The position numbers and the translations under genes are program-made. Under the pieces are notes generated by a model. The model saw only the letters and a program-made list of their open reading frames with translations, ran no database searches and was not told the origin of the DNA. Positions 43,500 to 52,916 of a stretch of 64,000 nucleotides of DNA are shown here, piece by piece. Location: assembly GCF_042679085.1 (NCBI RefSeq), contig NZ_JBHTLQ010000010.1, positions 1 to 64,000 of the forward strand. Direction: 5' to 3'. Each line of letters starts with the position of its first letter. The stretch's first letter is position 1. This DNA comes from Phenylobacterium conjunctum. GTDB lineage: Bacteria; Pseudomonadota; Alphaproteobacteria; Caulobacterales; Caulobacteraceae.

Positions 43500-44513
43500 T
43501 CAGCGCCGGACGTCGAGGCTTTCGGCGGTGCGCAGGTCCTCAACCTCGGCCAGGGTCGCCAGGTTGAAGTCGCCGGGAATGGCGTGCTTCAGCGCCGCGG
43601 CGGCGACGGCGAAGTCCAGGGTGATGTCCTCATCCAGGCCGCTCAGCAGGCCGTGCAGGACCCCCGCGGCGAAGGCGTCGCCGCCGCCGATCCGGTCGAC
43701 GATGGGATTGAGGCTGCGGGGCGCCGAACGCCAGGTCTGGCCCCGGTCGAGCATGAAGCCGGTCAGGTCGTGGTGGTTGACGTTGTGCTGGACGCGGTCG
43801 GTGCAGGCCAGGCGCTGCAGGCGCGGGAACGCCGCGAAGGCGACATCGGCGGCCTGGCGGCGCAGGTGCTCGGCGTCACCGGCCTCGAAGGCCTGGCCCA
43901 GGATCAGGCCAATGTCCCTGTGGTCGCCGAACAGCAGCGCGGCGTGGGACAGCATCTCTGACAGGATGGCCGGGGCGTTCCCGTCCCAGGCCGCCCACAG
44001 ACTCGCCCGGTAGTTCCCGTCCATCGACACCTTCACGCCCAGGCGCGTCGCGGCGCGCACCGCCTTCAGGGCGGCCTCGGCGGTGGCGGGCCCGATGGCG
44101 GGCGTGACCCCGGAGACGTGCAGCCACTCGGCCCCAGCCAGGGCGCGGTCCCAGTCCACCTCCCCCGCCGCGCGGGCGAAGGCGCTGTCCGCCCGGTCAT
44201 AGAGCACCTGCGAGGGCCGTTGCCCGGCGCCAGGGGTGAGGAAATAGAGCCCCATGCGGCCGGCGGCGAAGGCCAGCCGACTGACATCAACGCCGTGCCG
44301 GCGCAGTTCATCGCGCGCCGCACGGCCGATGGCGTTGTCGGGCAGGACGGCGGCCACGGCCGAGGCGTGACCGAAGCGGGCCAGAGATACGGCGACATTG
44401 GCCTCGGCGCCGCCGAAGCAGGTGTTCAGCCGCGCGCTCTGCAGCAGCACCTCGTTGTCCGGCGCCGACAGCCGGACCAGCACTTCACCGAAACAGACGA
44501 TGCGAGCGCTCAT
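43500..44513 (-). CDS. kdgK: 2-dehydro-3-deoxygluconokinase (PfkB family)
   Basis: A 337-residue sugar kinase that makes KDPG from KDG, the common end of the galacturonate and unsaturated-uronate branches. PfkB landmarks are CFGGAEANVAVSLARFG near the N-terminus and RIGGGDAFAAGVLHGL with catalytic Asp279. The NYRASLW and SMDGN segments fit KdgK better than ribokinase. The ATG at 44513 follows GGGGGAGGGGGC. It lies 162 bases downstream of the TonB-dependent receptor on the same strand, and no uronate operator was found directly before it, so it may depend on read-through. Confidence 0.88.
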   Translation of the reverse strand: MSARIVCFGEVLVRLSAPDNEVLLQSARLNTCFGGAEANVAVSLARFGHASAVAAVLPDNAIGRAARDELRRHGVDVSRLAFAAGRMGLYFLTPGAGQRPSQVLYDRADSAFARAAGEVDWDRALAGAEWLHVSGVTPAIGPATAEAALKAVRAATRLGVKVSMDGNYRASLWAAWDGNAPAILSEMLSHAALLFGDHRDIGLILGQAFEAGDAEHLRRQAADVAFAAFPRLQRLACTDRVQHNVNHHDLTGFMLDRGQTWRSAPRSLNPIVDRIGGGDAFAAGVLHGLLSGLDEDITLDFAVAAAALKHAIPGDFNLATLAEVEDLRTAESLDVRR

Positions 44514-44564
44514 CGCCCCCTCCCCCACTGACGCGCCAAGACTAGCGCGCGTCCTTACAGAAAT

Positions 44565-44591
44565 CGACGCGCCGGCGGGTGGCCGACGCGT
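44565..44591 (-). terminator. Weak terminator-like hairpin between receptor and kdgK
   Basis: On the minus strand GACGCGTCGGC pairs with GCCGGCGCGTC around a five-base loop, followed by GATTTC rather than a clean T run. It could attenuate rather than stop transcription into kdgK. Confidence 0.35.
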
Positions 44592-44675
44592 CTGTCAGTG
44601 CTCTCCTGGCCCTTGGCGGGCCTTCACTTCGAATTCCGCCGCGCCCTTGTCGTGATCGGGCGCGGGCGCCGGCGA

Positions 44676-47543
44676 TCAGTAGGTGTAACGGACCCCGAAC
44701 AGCACCTCACGACCGGTGTGGTGATAGAAGGTCGGCAGGTTCTGGACGCCGTTGAACTGGTCCTGGAACTCGTCGGTGAGGTTCACCCCCTCCAGCGAGA
44801 ACTTCAGGTGGTCGTTCAGGGTGTAAGTGATCGAGGCGTCGACGTTGAACGTCTCGTTGGTGCCGTCATAGGCGACCGGCGCCACCGCGGTGTTCTCCTG
44901 GCCCAGGACGCGGGTCAGGTAGCCGTCGCGATAGGCGGCCGAGGCGCGGGCGCTCCACTTCTCGTCCTCATAATAGACCGTCAGGTTGTACGAGGTCTGG
45001 GACAGGTTGGTCAGTTGCTCGGTGGCGACCTTGGTCACCACGCCGCCTACGGTCGCGTAGTAGTCGATGTCCGACTCCACGCGGGTGTAGTTGGCCAGCA
45101 CGCCCAGGTTCGAGAGCAGGCCCGGCAGGAACTTCAGCGGCTGCTGGAAGCTGATCTCATAGCCCTTCAGCTTGCCGCCGGGGGTGTTGACCGGGGTCGT
45201 GAACGCCCAGGTCGCCGACGGGCTGCAGCCCGAGGTCGCGCCACAGGCGGCGACCGCGACGCTGTCGGGCAGGCCGAACGGGTTGCCGGTGAAGGTGGTG
45301 GTGGTCGACAGGGTCTGGACGAAGCTGTCGATGTCCTTCTGGAACAGGGCCACGCTGACCAGGGCGCCCGGCTGGTAGTACCACTCGAACGACACGTCAT
45401 AGGCCTTGGCCCGGAAAGGATCGAGGTTCGGGTTGCCGGCCGAGACGGTGCGGGTCGCGCCGGAGACGCTGACCGTGGCGCCGGGCGTCAGGCTGCCCAG
45501 GTCGGGACGCGACATGGTCTTGGCCGCGGCCATGCGGATCAGGAAGTTATCGGTCGGCTCAATGACCAGGTTGGCCGACGGCAGGGTGTCGTCGTAGGTC
45601 CGGCTGGCGCTGACCGCGACCGGGGCGCCCGAGAGATAGGCGTAACCGCTGGAGTCCTGCTGGGTCTTCACATAGCGGACGCCGACATTGCCGCGCACCG
45701 GAACGCCCAGCACGTCGCCCTTGAAGTCGCCCTGGACGAACCAGCTCTTGTCCTCTTCGGAGACGCCGCGGTTGTTGCCGAGCGACGGTTCCTTGCCGAG
45801 CTTCCAGGCGCCGCCGAAGGCGGTGGGATCGCTCAGCTGCAGGAGGCTCTGGGCGACCTGATAGTTCGGCGCCAGCCACGAGGACACGTTGCCCGCCGGC
45901 AGGCCCAGGCCATCCGCCGGGAAGTTGACGATCTTGTAGTAGCTGCTGAGCGGGATCGCGGCGACGGCGGCCGGGATCACGGTTTCCTGGTTGGTGGTGG
46001 TGCCGATCGAGCGGCGCAGCTCAGTGGTCTCGAAGTCGTACTTCTTCCAGGAGACGCCGCCCTTCAGGGTCAGGTTGTCGCTGAGGTCGAAGGTCACGTC
46101 GCTCTGAAAGGTGTCGTAGGTGTTGACCGCGGTCTGGGGCCGCAGGCGCACCTGAGTCAGGGCCCAGGCCGACGGGCTGTTCAGGTTCGCGGTGCCGTAG
46201 GTGATCAGCGGCACCCGGCCCTTGGTGTAGTCGTAGCTGTAGCCGTCGACGTTGAACTGGTCGAAGGTCAGGGTGGTCTGGACCGGGTTGTTGTGGTCCG
46301 ACTTGGAGTGGCCGGCCACGGCGTGCAGGCGCAGGCTGTCGCTGAACTCGTGGCTCAGATCCAAGGTGTATTGGGAGAACTTGGTCTCAAGTTCGTCGTA
46401 GCGGTCTTCCACCCGCAGATCGACGTCATTGAACGTCCCGGCGACCATCACGCCCTGCGAATTGATCGTCGAGGACAGGACATTGGTGTCGGCGATGCCG
46501 CAGCTGGTGTTCACGTTGGCGGCCGTGCAGGCGCCGCCGACGCTGAAGGACGGCGCCTCCAGATAGGTCTCTTCGCGGTTGCTCTTCAGGTCCGCATAGA
46601 GGGCGTCGAAGGTCACCAGGGTCTGGTCCGACGGCTTCCACTGCAGGGACAGGGTGGCGCCCAGGCGTTCCTGCTCCTGGTCGTAGCGGTCAAAGCGCGG
46701 GAAGCGCGGGTGCAGGGCGGCGTTGTTGGCCGCGGCGGCCGCGTTGACCGTGGTCGGCAGGCCGGCGGCGTTGTTCACCGCATCAAAACCCGGCGAGAAC
46801 GAGGTGCCCGGCGCCCAGCGGACGGTCGAGGTCCCGACGTCCAGCAGGTTGCGCTTGGAATAGGCCACCGACAGCAGGGCCCCGAAGGTCCCGTCGCCCC
46901 AGGTGTTGGCGATCATCGCCGCGGCGCGCGGGCTGGTGTCGCCGGACAGCTCGTTGTGGCTGCCCTGAGCCGAGGCCACGAAGGTGAAGTGGTTGTAGTC
47001 GAGCGGATGGGCGGTCGCGAGATCCACCGTCGCGCCCAGCGAGCCTTCTTCGGTCTCGGCCGAGGTCGTCTTCTGGACCGTGATCGAGTTGAACAGGTCC
47101 GAGGCGAAGATGTTGAAGTCGAAGGAGCGGCCACGGTTGGTGCCGCCCGAGGCGTCCGAGCCCCCGGCGGTGGTCAGGGCTTCCATGCCGTTGATCCGGA
47201 CCCGGGTGAACTGGGCGCCCAGGCCACGGACGGAGATGTTGCGGCCCTCGCCGCCGTCGCGGGTGATCGCGACGCCAGAGATCCGCTGGATGGATTCCGA
47301 CAGGTTGAGGTCGGGGAACTTGCCGATGTCTTCCGCAAGGATCGTGTCGGCGGCGACCGCCGAGTCCCGCTTCAGGACCAGGGCTTCCTGCAGGCTGCTG
47401 CGGAAGCCGGTGACCACCAGCTCTTCGACTTCGGCCCCGCCCTTGTCCTGGGCGACGGCCGGCGCGGCCGCGGCCATGCCGAGAACCGCGAGGGATGCGC
47501 CGGCGAACAGCGCGCGAGCATGCGTAGAGCGATAACGGACCAT
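44676..47543 (-). CDS. TonB-dependent receptor (Xanthomonas/Caulobacter type), probable oligogalacturonide importer
   Basis: A 955-residue outer-membrane receptor. The signal peptide ends in AAPAVAQ; a TonB-box region (EVEELVVTG, about 38-46) leads into the plug domain (EDIGKFPDLNLSESIQRISGV, GRNISVRGLGAQFTRVRINGME) and the 22-strand barrel ending in VLFGVRYTY with a terminal aromatic residue. This type commonly imports carbohydrates. Two copies of the uronate operator lie upstream (47627 and 47659), and kdgK follows, so pectin-derived oligosaccharides are the likely cargo. Substrate assignment is an inference from context. Confidence 0.93.
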   Translation of the reverse strand: MVRYRSTHARALFAGASLAVLGMAAAAPAVAQDKGGAEVEELVVTGFRSSLQEALVLKRDSAVAADTILAEDIGKFPDLNLSESIQRISGVAITRDGGEGRNISVRGLGAQFTRVRINGMEALTTAGGSDASGGTNRGRSFDFNIFASDLFNSITVQKTTSAETEEGSLGATVDLATAHPLDYNHFTFVASAQGSHNELSGDTSPRAAAMIANTWGDGTFGALLSVAYSKRNLLDVGTSTVRWAPGTSFSPGFDAVNNAAGLPTTVNAAAAANNAALHPRFPRFDRYDQEQERLGATLSLQWKPSDQTLVTFDALYADLKSNREETYLEAPSFSVGGACTAANVNTSCGIADTNVLSSTINSQGVMVAGTFNDVDLRVEDRYDELETKFSQYTLDLSHEFSDSLRLHAVAGHSKSDHNNPVQTTLTFDQFNVDGYSYDYTKGRVPLITYGTANLNSPSAWALTQVRLRPQTAVNTYDTFQSDVTFDLSDNLTLKGGVSWKKYDFETTELRRSIGTTTNQETVIPAAVAAIPLSSYYKIVNFPADGLGLPAGNVSSWLAPNYQVAQSLLQLSDPTAFGGAWKLGKEPSLGNNRGVSEEDKSWFVQGDFKGDVLGVPVRGNVGVRYVKTQQDSSGYAYLSGAPVAVSASRTYDDTLPSANLVIEPTDNFLIRMAAAKTMSRPDLGSLTPGATVSVSGATRTVSAGNPNLDPFRAKAYDVSFEWYYQPGALVSVALFQKDIDSFVQTLSTTTTFTGNPFGLPDSVAVAACGATSGCSPSATWAFTTPVNTPGGKLKGYEISFQQPLKFLPGLLSNLGVLANYTRVESDIDYYATVGGVVTKVATEQLTNLSQTSYNLTVYYEDEKWSARASAAYRDGYLTRVLGQENTAVAPVAYDGTNETFNVDASITYTLNDHLKFSLEGVNLTDEFQDQFNGVQNLPTFYHHTGREVLFGVRYTY

Positions 47544-47626
47544 ATGTCCCTCCCTTGCGAGACCGACTGGCCTATCGCCAGATTCGACGCGCCCCCAGAA
47601 GGACGCCGCCTCGCGTTTCCCCGTTT

Positions 47627-47640
47627 TGACACCGGTGTCA
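47627..47640. promoter_or_regulatory. Uronate regulon operator, receptor proximal copy
   Basis: TGACACCGGTGTCA, a perfect 14-base palindrome with central CG, 83 bases upstream of the receptor start. It is the best match to the word shared by the five regulon sites, as expected for a LacI-family dimer. Confidence 0.85.
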
Positions 47641-47658
47641 CTGACGGACAGACCGCGT

Positions 47659-47672
47659 TGACACCGGTATCA
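47659..47672. promoter_or_regulatory. Uronate regulon operator, receptor distal copy
   Basis: TGACACCGGTATCA, within TTGACACCGGTATCAA, 32 bases centre to centre from the proximal copy, which is about three helical turns. Confidence 0.85.
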
Positions 47673-47765
47673 ACAATTAGGTGACATGGTTCCGACACGT
47701 TCGCAAGCCCGGTCGCGTCACGCGCGACCGGCTCTTGGCGCCATTCTGCGTGGAGTGTTGCGAAA

Positions 47766-49355
47766 TTACGGCCCGAGCGGGGCCGTACCCTCTTCAGGCG
47801 TCGCGGTCTGAACCTGTGAGGTCCTGCGCAGCGTCCCAAGCCCCAGGGCCAGCGACAGCTTGGCGTCCCAGCCATAGGGGTCGTCCAGGAACACCGCCTG
47901 CCCGGCGTCGTCGACGGCGACACTGTGATAGAGCAGCCGGACCGGAACCGGCTGGCCCAGCTCGACGACGCGGGTCTGGCGCGAGGCCAGATCCTCCTCG
48001 AACTCAGCCTCGCGGCCGGTCTTGGTCGCCAGATGCCGGGCGAAGTCCACGGCGTTCTCGACCCGCACGCAGCCGTGGCTCTTGTGCCGGGTGGACGTCG
48101 CGAACAGGGCCTTGGCCGGGGTGTCGTGCAGATAGATGGCGTAGGGGTTCACCATGTTGAACTTGACCTGCCCCAGGGCCGAGTTCGGACCCGGCCGCTG
48201 CACCACGCGCCCGCCCGTCAGGTACATGCCCGAACGCCGCAGATAGCCGAGCCCGCGCGGCAGGATCTCCCGGCGCGCAATCGACGGCGGCACGTTCCAG
48301 GGCGGATTGACCACCAGGTTCGAGAACACGCCGCCGAGGTTCGGCGTGGCCCGGCCCGGACTGCCACAGACGGCCCGCCCGGCCCAGTCGACCCCGCCGT
48401 TCTCGATGTAGGCGAAGGTGGCGCCGCAGGTGTTCACGTCGATCCGCGTGGCCGGCACCTCGCGGCTGAGCCAACGCCGCCGCTCCATATTCAGCACCAG
48501 CTTCCGCGCCCGGTCGCCGGCGTCGATGTTCAGGGCCGCGACCGTCGCCCGGTCCAGCCGCCCGGTGATCGGCAGGGCGTGGGCGGCCTGCAGCCGCTTC
48601 AGCCCCTCGACCATCGCCGGAGTGATCTTCACGTCCTGGCCGGCCGACCCGGCCATCAGCCCACGGTCAATCAGCTTCTGCGCCACCCGCGGCGCACGGC
48701 CGTCATAGTCGCCGAGCCCGACCTCCGGCCCGCCCGTCACCGCCAGGCTGGGCGGCAAAGTCATCTCGTCACGCACCTTCAGATAGGCGGCGGACAGGGC
48801 GAGATACTCAGGGTCACGCGGAGCCAGGCTGTCCAGCCAGGCGGCCACCTCGCCGCGGGACAGGGCGCGGTCGAGGCCGCCCACCACGTCCACCGTATTG
48901 CGCTCCAGCGTATAGATCGCATGCAGGCTGACGGGGTCGATGATGCCCCTGGACAGCGCCTCGCCATAGGCGATGGCGGTCAGGGTCAGGGCCGCCTCGC
49001 GCATGGCGGGATCGCCCCATCCCCCTTGCGGCGGACGGAAGGCCTCGGCGTCGAGGCCGTGACGGGGAGCGCCGTCCAAGGCCATGGTCAGGGCGAAGGC
49101 CTGATCCTCGGTCCAGGCGGCGGTCCAGCCCCTGCGGGCGTAGAAACGGCGCACCCGACCGTCGGTGACAGCCTGGCGCAGCACAAAGGGATCGACCGCC
49201 GGCGGCGGCTGGCGCGGGGGCTGGGCGGCCACCGCCAGGGGCGCACCGACCGCCAGGCCCAGGGCCCAGCCGTTGAAACCACGACGCGTGACGCGCTTGG
49301 CCGGGCTAGAGCGCTTGCCCCCGCCGCCCTTTCCGCTCTTCATCCGTGCCGCCAT
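47766..49355 (-). CDS. L,D-transpeptidase (YkuD domain, YcbB/LdtD type)
   Basis: A 529-residue cell-wall enzyme that forms or exchanges 3-3 peptide cross-links. After a basic lead with an RRGFNGWALGLAVGAPLAVAA export-like segment comes an alpha-helical scaffold domain, a peptidoglycan-binding domain (VEGLKRLQAAHALPITGRLDRATVAALN), and the YkuD catalytic domain with Cys429 in KSHGCVRV. The ATG at 49355 follows GGGGGA; an ATG at 49379 has no ribosome binding site. The RR followed by hydrophobic residues suggests possible Tat export. It is upstream of the receptor gene but separated by 222 bases holding the operators. Confidence 0.92.
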   Translation of the reverse strand: MAARMKSGKGGGGKRSSPAKRVTRRGFNGWALGLAVGAPLAVAAQPPRQPPPAVDPFVLRQAVTDGRVRRFYARRGWTAAWTEDQAFALTMALDGAPRHGLDAEAFRPPQGGWGDPAMREAALTLTAIAYGEALSRGIIDPVSLHAIYTLERNTVDVVGGLDRALSRGEVAAWLDSLAPRDPEYLALSAAYLKVRDEMTLPPSLAVTGGPEVGLGDYDGRAPRVAQKLIDRGLMAGSAGQDVKITPAMVEGLKRLQAAHALPITGRLDRATVAALNIDAGDRARKLVLNMERRRWLSREVPATRIDVNTCGATFAYIENGGVDWAGRAVCGSPGRATPNLGGVFSNLVVNPPWNVPPSIARREILPRGLGYLRRSGMYLTGGRVVQRPGPNSALGQVKFNMVNPYAIYLHDTPAKALFATSTRHKSHGCVRVENAVDFARHLATKTGREAEFEEDLASRQTRVVELGQPVPVRLLYHSVAVDDAGQAVFLDDPYGWDAKLSLALGLGTLRRTSQVQTATPEEGTAPLGP

Positions 49356-49450
49356 GCGTCCCCCGTGCTCCGCCACCATGGAACAGGGTTAACGATCCCG
49401 CTAGACCACTCGCGCCACAGGGGCGCCGCTTCTCGCCCCAATCCGGTGCG

Positions 49451-52135
49451 TCAGCCTGTTGACCTCAGAGCCGCGGCGATGCCGGACACCGTCTGGTGCA
49501 GGCCCAGACGAAGGCGGGCGTCGTCCTCACCTCGGCGACGGCGCGCCAGCAATTCGATCTGCAGCCGGTTCAGCGGATCCACGCGCACACGGCCCAGGGC
49601 GACGGCGTCAGCCACCTCCGGCTGGAGCTGCAGCAGGCGGGTCGCGCCCCTCACGGCCAGGGTCAGCTCGCAGGCCGCCTCCCACTCCCGCCGCACGGCG
49701 TCGAAGATGCGCGCCCGTGCAGTGGGGTCCGGAAACAGGTCCGCATATTGGCCCGCCAGGTCCATGTCGCTCTGGGCCAGGGCCAGCTCCATGTTGGACA
49801 GGACCGTCGCGAAGAAGTCCGAACCCTGCCCCATCTCGCGCAGGGTCGCGGCGCTGAGCCCCGCAGCCCGAACGCCAGAGGCGAAGCCGTACCAGGCCGG
49901 GAGCATGAAGCGCGCCTGGGACCAGGAGAACACCCAGGGAATCGCCCGCAGGTCGGCGATCCGCCGGCTGGCCCCGCGCGACGGGGGGCGCGAGCCGATC
50001 TTCAGGTCGGCGATCTCGGCGATTGGCGTGGCGGACCAGAAGAAGGCTTCGAACGCCGCGTCCTCATAGACCAGGCCGCGATAGGCCGCGAACGCGCCGG
50101 CCGCCAGAGCGTCCATCTGCGGGGCGAAGCGATCATCGTCCCCCTCACCCGCCGCGCGGCCCTTGCCGCTGGCCACCAACGCCGCGGCCACCAGCTCCTC
50201 CAGATTCCGCCGGGCGGTAGGGGCGTCACCGAACCGGCGGGTGATCATCTCCCCCTGCTCGGTCAGGCGGATGCGGGACCGCACCGCGCCCCGCGGCTGG
50301 GCCAGGATCGCCTGGCCGGTCGGCCCGCCGCCGCGCCCGACGCTGCCGCCGCGGCCGTGGAACAGGCGCAGGGCGACGCCGGCGTCCTCGCAGACCTGGG
50401 CCAGGGCCTGGGCCGCCTGGGTCGCGGCCCGGCGCGAGGTGAAGAAGCCGCCGTCCTTGTTGGAATCCGAGTAACCCAGCATCACTTCCTGGCGGGCCGG
50501 ATCGCCCAACAGGGACCGGGCCTGGGGCATGGCCAGCCAGGCGGCGATGATCCCCGGCGCCCGCTCCAGGTCGCCGATGGTCTCGAACAGCGGCGTGACC
50601 GGCAGACGCGAGGTGGGCTTCATGCCGCCAAAGGCGATGCCCGCCTGCTTGAACAGCACATAGGGCTCCAGGATGTCGGACACCGAATCCGACTTGGAGA
50701 TGATGTAGGACGCCAGCGCGCGGGGACCGTAGGCCGACAGGGCCTGGGCCGCGGCGTCGAAGATCGCCAGCTCCTTCAGGGTCTCGGGCGTGTAGGCGAC
50801 GAAGGGCGAGCGCAGGGGCCGGTCATTGGCCAATTCCCCCAGCAGCACGGTGACCTTGGTGGCCTCGTCCAGGTCGCGATAGTCGAGGCCCGGCGCGGCG
50901 TGACCGAACAACTCGGCCAGCACCCGTTCGTGCACATCGGCGTTCTGGCGCAGGTCGATGGACAACAGGTGGAAGCCGCAGCCCTTGGCCACCGCGATCA
51001 GGGACGCCAGCCGCGAGCCCACCACGCGGCGCCCGCCATGAGCCAGCAGCGAGGCCGCAACCACCTCGAGATCGGCGATAAAGGCGTCGGGACCGGCATA
51101 GGCCTCGGCCTGACCGCCGAAGCGCGTGCCGCCCAGGCGGTCCATGGTCACTGTCAGCCGCTGCTCCACCCCGACCAGGGCCCGGCGATAAGGCTCGTCC
51201 CGCCGGTGCGGATTGTCGTCGCCGGAGGCCTCGGCCAGGGCGAGGAGCGCGTCGGACACCGGGGTCAGTTCGGCGGCCAGGGACAGGTCCTCGCGCAGCC
51301 GGCGCACCTCGGTCAGGTAGAAGCCGAAGATCAGCCGGGCCTGGAGGGTCAGGGCCTCACGCAACGCCTCGGCCTCCACGCCGGGATGCCCGTCCCGGTC
51401 GCCGCCCAGCCAGGAGCCGAGCTGCAGCACCTTGCCGAAGTCTGGCCCAGACGGGAACTGCCGCCCCCAGCTCTCATAGAGCTCCGCCAAGGCGGGCAGC
51501 ATGGCGTTGGAGACAATGGCCAGGGTGTTGCGGATCTCGTCCGCCACCGTGATGCGCTCGGGCCGGGTCAGGCGGGTGCGCCAGAGCAGGGCCAGCTCCC
51601 GGAACAGGTCGTCGCGCAGGCGCTGGTCCAGGTCCGGCGGCAGGGCGTGGCGGCGCAGGCCCAGCAGGCGGGCGATCTCGAACTGGCGCTCGACCACGCT
51701 GCGGCGGCGGACCTCGGTCGGATGGGCGGTGAGCACCGGCGAGACCTGGAGGTCGCGCATCAGCCGGTCGATCTCGTCGCGGTCCAGGCCGTTGTAGGTC
51801 AGGGCGTCAACGGCGGCGCTGAGGGTCGCAATCCGCGCCTCGTCCGCGGCCTGGCCGATCTCGACGGGCGCCCGTAGGCCGGCCACGTCCTCGGCGATAT
51901 TGGCCAGCTGGGCCTGGACCGCCAGGCCGCGGGCCAGGAACACCGCCTGGTCCAGGGTCAGCCCCTGGAACAGGTCCGCCAGCCGGTCGCCCTCCCCGGC
52001 CCGGCGGGCCTCCTCCAGCAGACCGGCGGCGGCCTCGCCGTCGAGGTCGTCAATGACCTCGGCGAGCAGGCCTTCGAGCAGCCGCAGGTTGGCCCGCACA
52101 TTGTCGGAGCGGTCGCGGGCGGGATCGGGACGCAT
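49451..52135 (-). CDS. ppc: Phosphoenolpyruvate carboxylase
   Basis: Makes oxaloacetate from PEP and bicarbonate, replenishing the TCA cycle. At 894 residues it is a full-length enzyme. Catalytic His138 lies in LTAHPTEVRRRS, followed by GYSDSNKDGGFFTSR, FHGRGGSVGRGGGP, and the C-terminal HQTVSGIAAALRSTG ending close to the usual RNTG. It starts 21 bases after the kduD stop on the same strand, so it is probably the last gene of the uxaC-kduI-kduD operon. That would coordinate anaplerosis with uronate use. Confidence 0.96.
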   Translation of the reverse strand: MRPDPARDRSDNVRANLRLLEGLLAEVIDDLDGEAAAGLLEEARRAGEGDRLADLFQGLTLDQAVFLARGLAVQAQLANIAEDVAGLRAPVEIGQAADEARIATLSAAVDALTYNGLDRDEIDRLMRDLQVSPVLTAHPTEVRRRSVVERQFEIARLLGLRRHALPPDLDQRLRDDLFRELALLWRTRLTRPERITVADEIRNTLAIVSNAMLPALAELYESWGRQFPSGPDFGKVLQLGSWLGGDRDGHPGVEAEALREALTLQARLIFGFYLTEVRRLREDLSLAAELTPVSDALLALAEASGDDNPHRRDEPYRRALVGVEQRLTVTMDRLGGTRFGGQAEAYAGPDAFIADLEVVAASLLAHGGRRVVGSRLASLIAVAKGCGFHLLSIDLRQNADVHERVLAELFGHAAPGLDYRDLDEATKVTVLLGELANDRPLRSPFVAYTPETLKELAIFDAAAQALSAYGPRALASYIISKSDSVSDILEPYVLFKQAGIAFGGMKPTSRLPVTPLFETIGDLERAPGIIAAWLAMPQARSLLGDPARQEVMLGYSDSNKDGGFFTSRRAATQAAQALAQVCEDAGVALRLFHGRGGSVGRGGGPTGQAILAQPRGAVRSRIRLTEQGEMITRRFGDAPTARRNLEELVAAALVASGKGRAAGEGDDDRFAPQMDALAAGAFAAYRGLVYEDAAFEAFFWSATPIAEIADLKIGSRPPSRGASRRIADLRAIPWVFSWSQARFMLPAWYGFASGVRAAGLSAATLREMGQGSDFFATVLSNMELALAQSDMDLAGQYADLFPDPTARARIFDAVRREWEAACELTLAVRGATRLLQLQPEVADAVALGRVRVDPLNRLQIELLARRRRGEDDARLRLGLHQTVSGIAAALRSTG

Positions 52136-52156
52136 CAGGCCTTTCCCAGGATCAGG

Positions 52157-52912
52157 TCAGCGGGCCAGCCAGCCCCCGTCCACCGGGAGCAGGGTCCCGT
52201 GGACGTAGTCCGACGCGGCCGAAGCCAGGAACACCGCCGCGCCGCCCAGGTCCGACGGCTCGCCCCAGCGGCCGGCTGGGATGCGGGCCATGATGTCGCG
52301 CGTGCGGCCCTCGTCGGCGCGCAGGGCCTCGGTGTTGTTGGTGGCGAAATAGCCCGGCGCGATGGCGTTCACGTTGATCCCCTTGGCCGCCCACTCATTG
52401 GCGAGCAGCTTGGTGATCCCGGCAAGACCGCTCTTGCTGGCCGTATAGGACGCGACCCGGATGCCGCCCTGGTAGGACAGCATCGAGGCGACATTGATGA
52501 TCTTTCCGCCACGCCCCTGGGCCAACATCTGCTTGGCCACCGCCTGGGTGAGGAAGAAGGTCGTCTTCAGATTGACGTCCATCACCGCGTCCCAGTCGTC
52601 CTCGGTGAACTCCAACGCGTCATTGCGCCGGATGATCCCGGCGTTGTTGACCAGGATGTCCACCCCGCCGAAGGCCGCGATCGTCTCGTCCAGCACCCGG
52701 CCGATCGGCTCCATGGACGACAGGTCGGCCGAGATGGCCACGAACCGCCGCCCCAAAGCCTCGACCGCCTTCTGGGTCTCCGCCGGCGCCGTGCGCCCCA
52801 CCGCGGCGATGTCGGCGCCCGCCATGGCCAGGGCCTGGGCGATGCCCTGCCCCAAGCCGGTGTTGGCGCCGGTGACGATGGCCGTCTTTCCGGAAAGATC
52901 GAACAGCTTCAT
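52157..52912 (-). CDS. kduD: 2-dehydro-3-deoxy-D-gluconate 5-dehydrogenase
   Basis: A 251-residue short-chain dehydrogenase that interconverts 2,5-diketo-3-deoxygluconate and KDG with NAD(P)H. Landmarks are TGANTGLG (14-21), NNAG (89-92), Ser143, Tyr156 and Lys160 in SYTASKSGL, and the GYFATNNTEALR stretch typical of KduD. It starts four bases after kduI, placing it in the uxaC-kduI-kduD operon. Confidence 0.94.
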   Translation of the reverse strand: MKLFDLSGKTAIVTGANTGLGQGIAQALAMAGADIAAVGRTAPAETQKAVEALGRRFVAISADLSSMEPIGRVLDETIAAFGGVDILVNNAGIIRRNDALEFTEDDWDAVMDVNLKTTFFLTQAVAKQMLAQGRGGKIINVASMLSYQGGIRVASYTASKSGLAGITKLLANEWAAKGINVNAIAPGYFATNNTEALRADEGRTRDIMARIPAGRWGEPSDLGGAAVFLASAASDYVHGTLLPVDGGWLAR

Positions 52913-52916
52913 CGGC

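Noticed and set aside
44598..47684. Plus-strand open frame of 1028 codons across the TonB-dependent receptor
   Set aside because: It is antisense to a clearly recognisable receptor gene and results from high GC at third codon positions.
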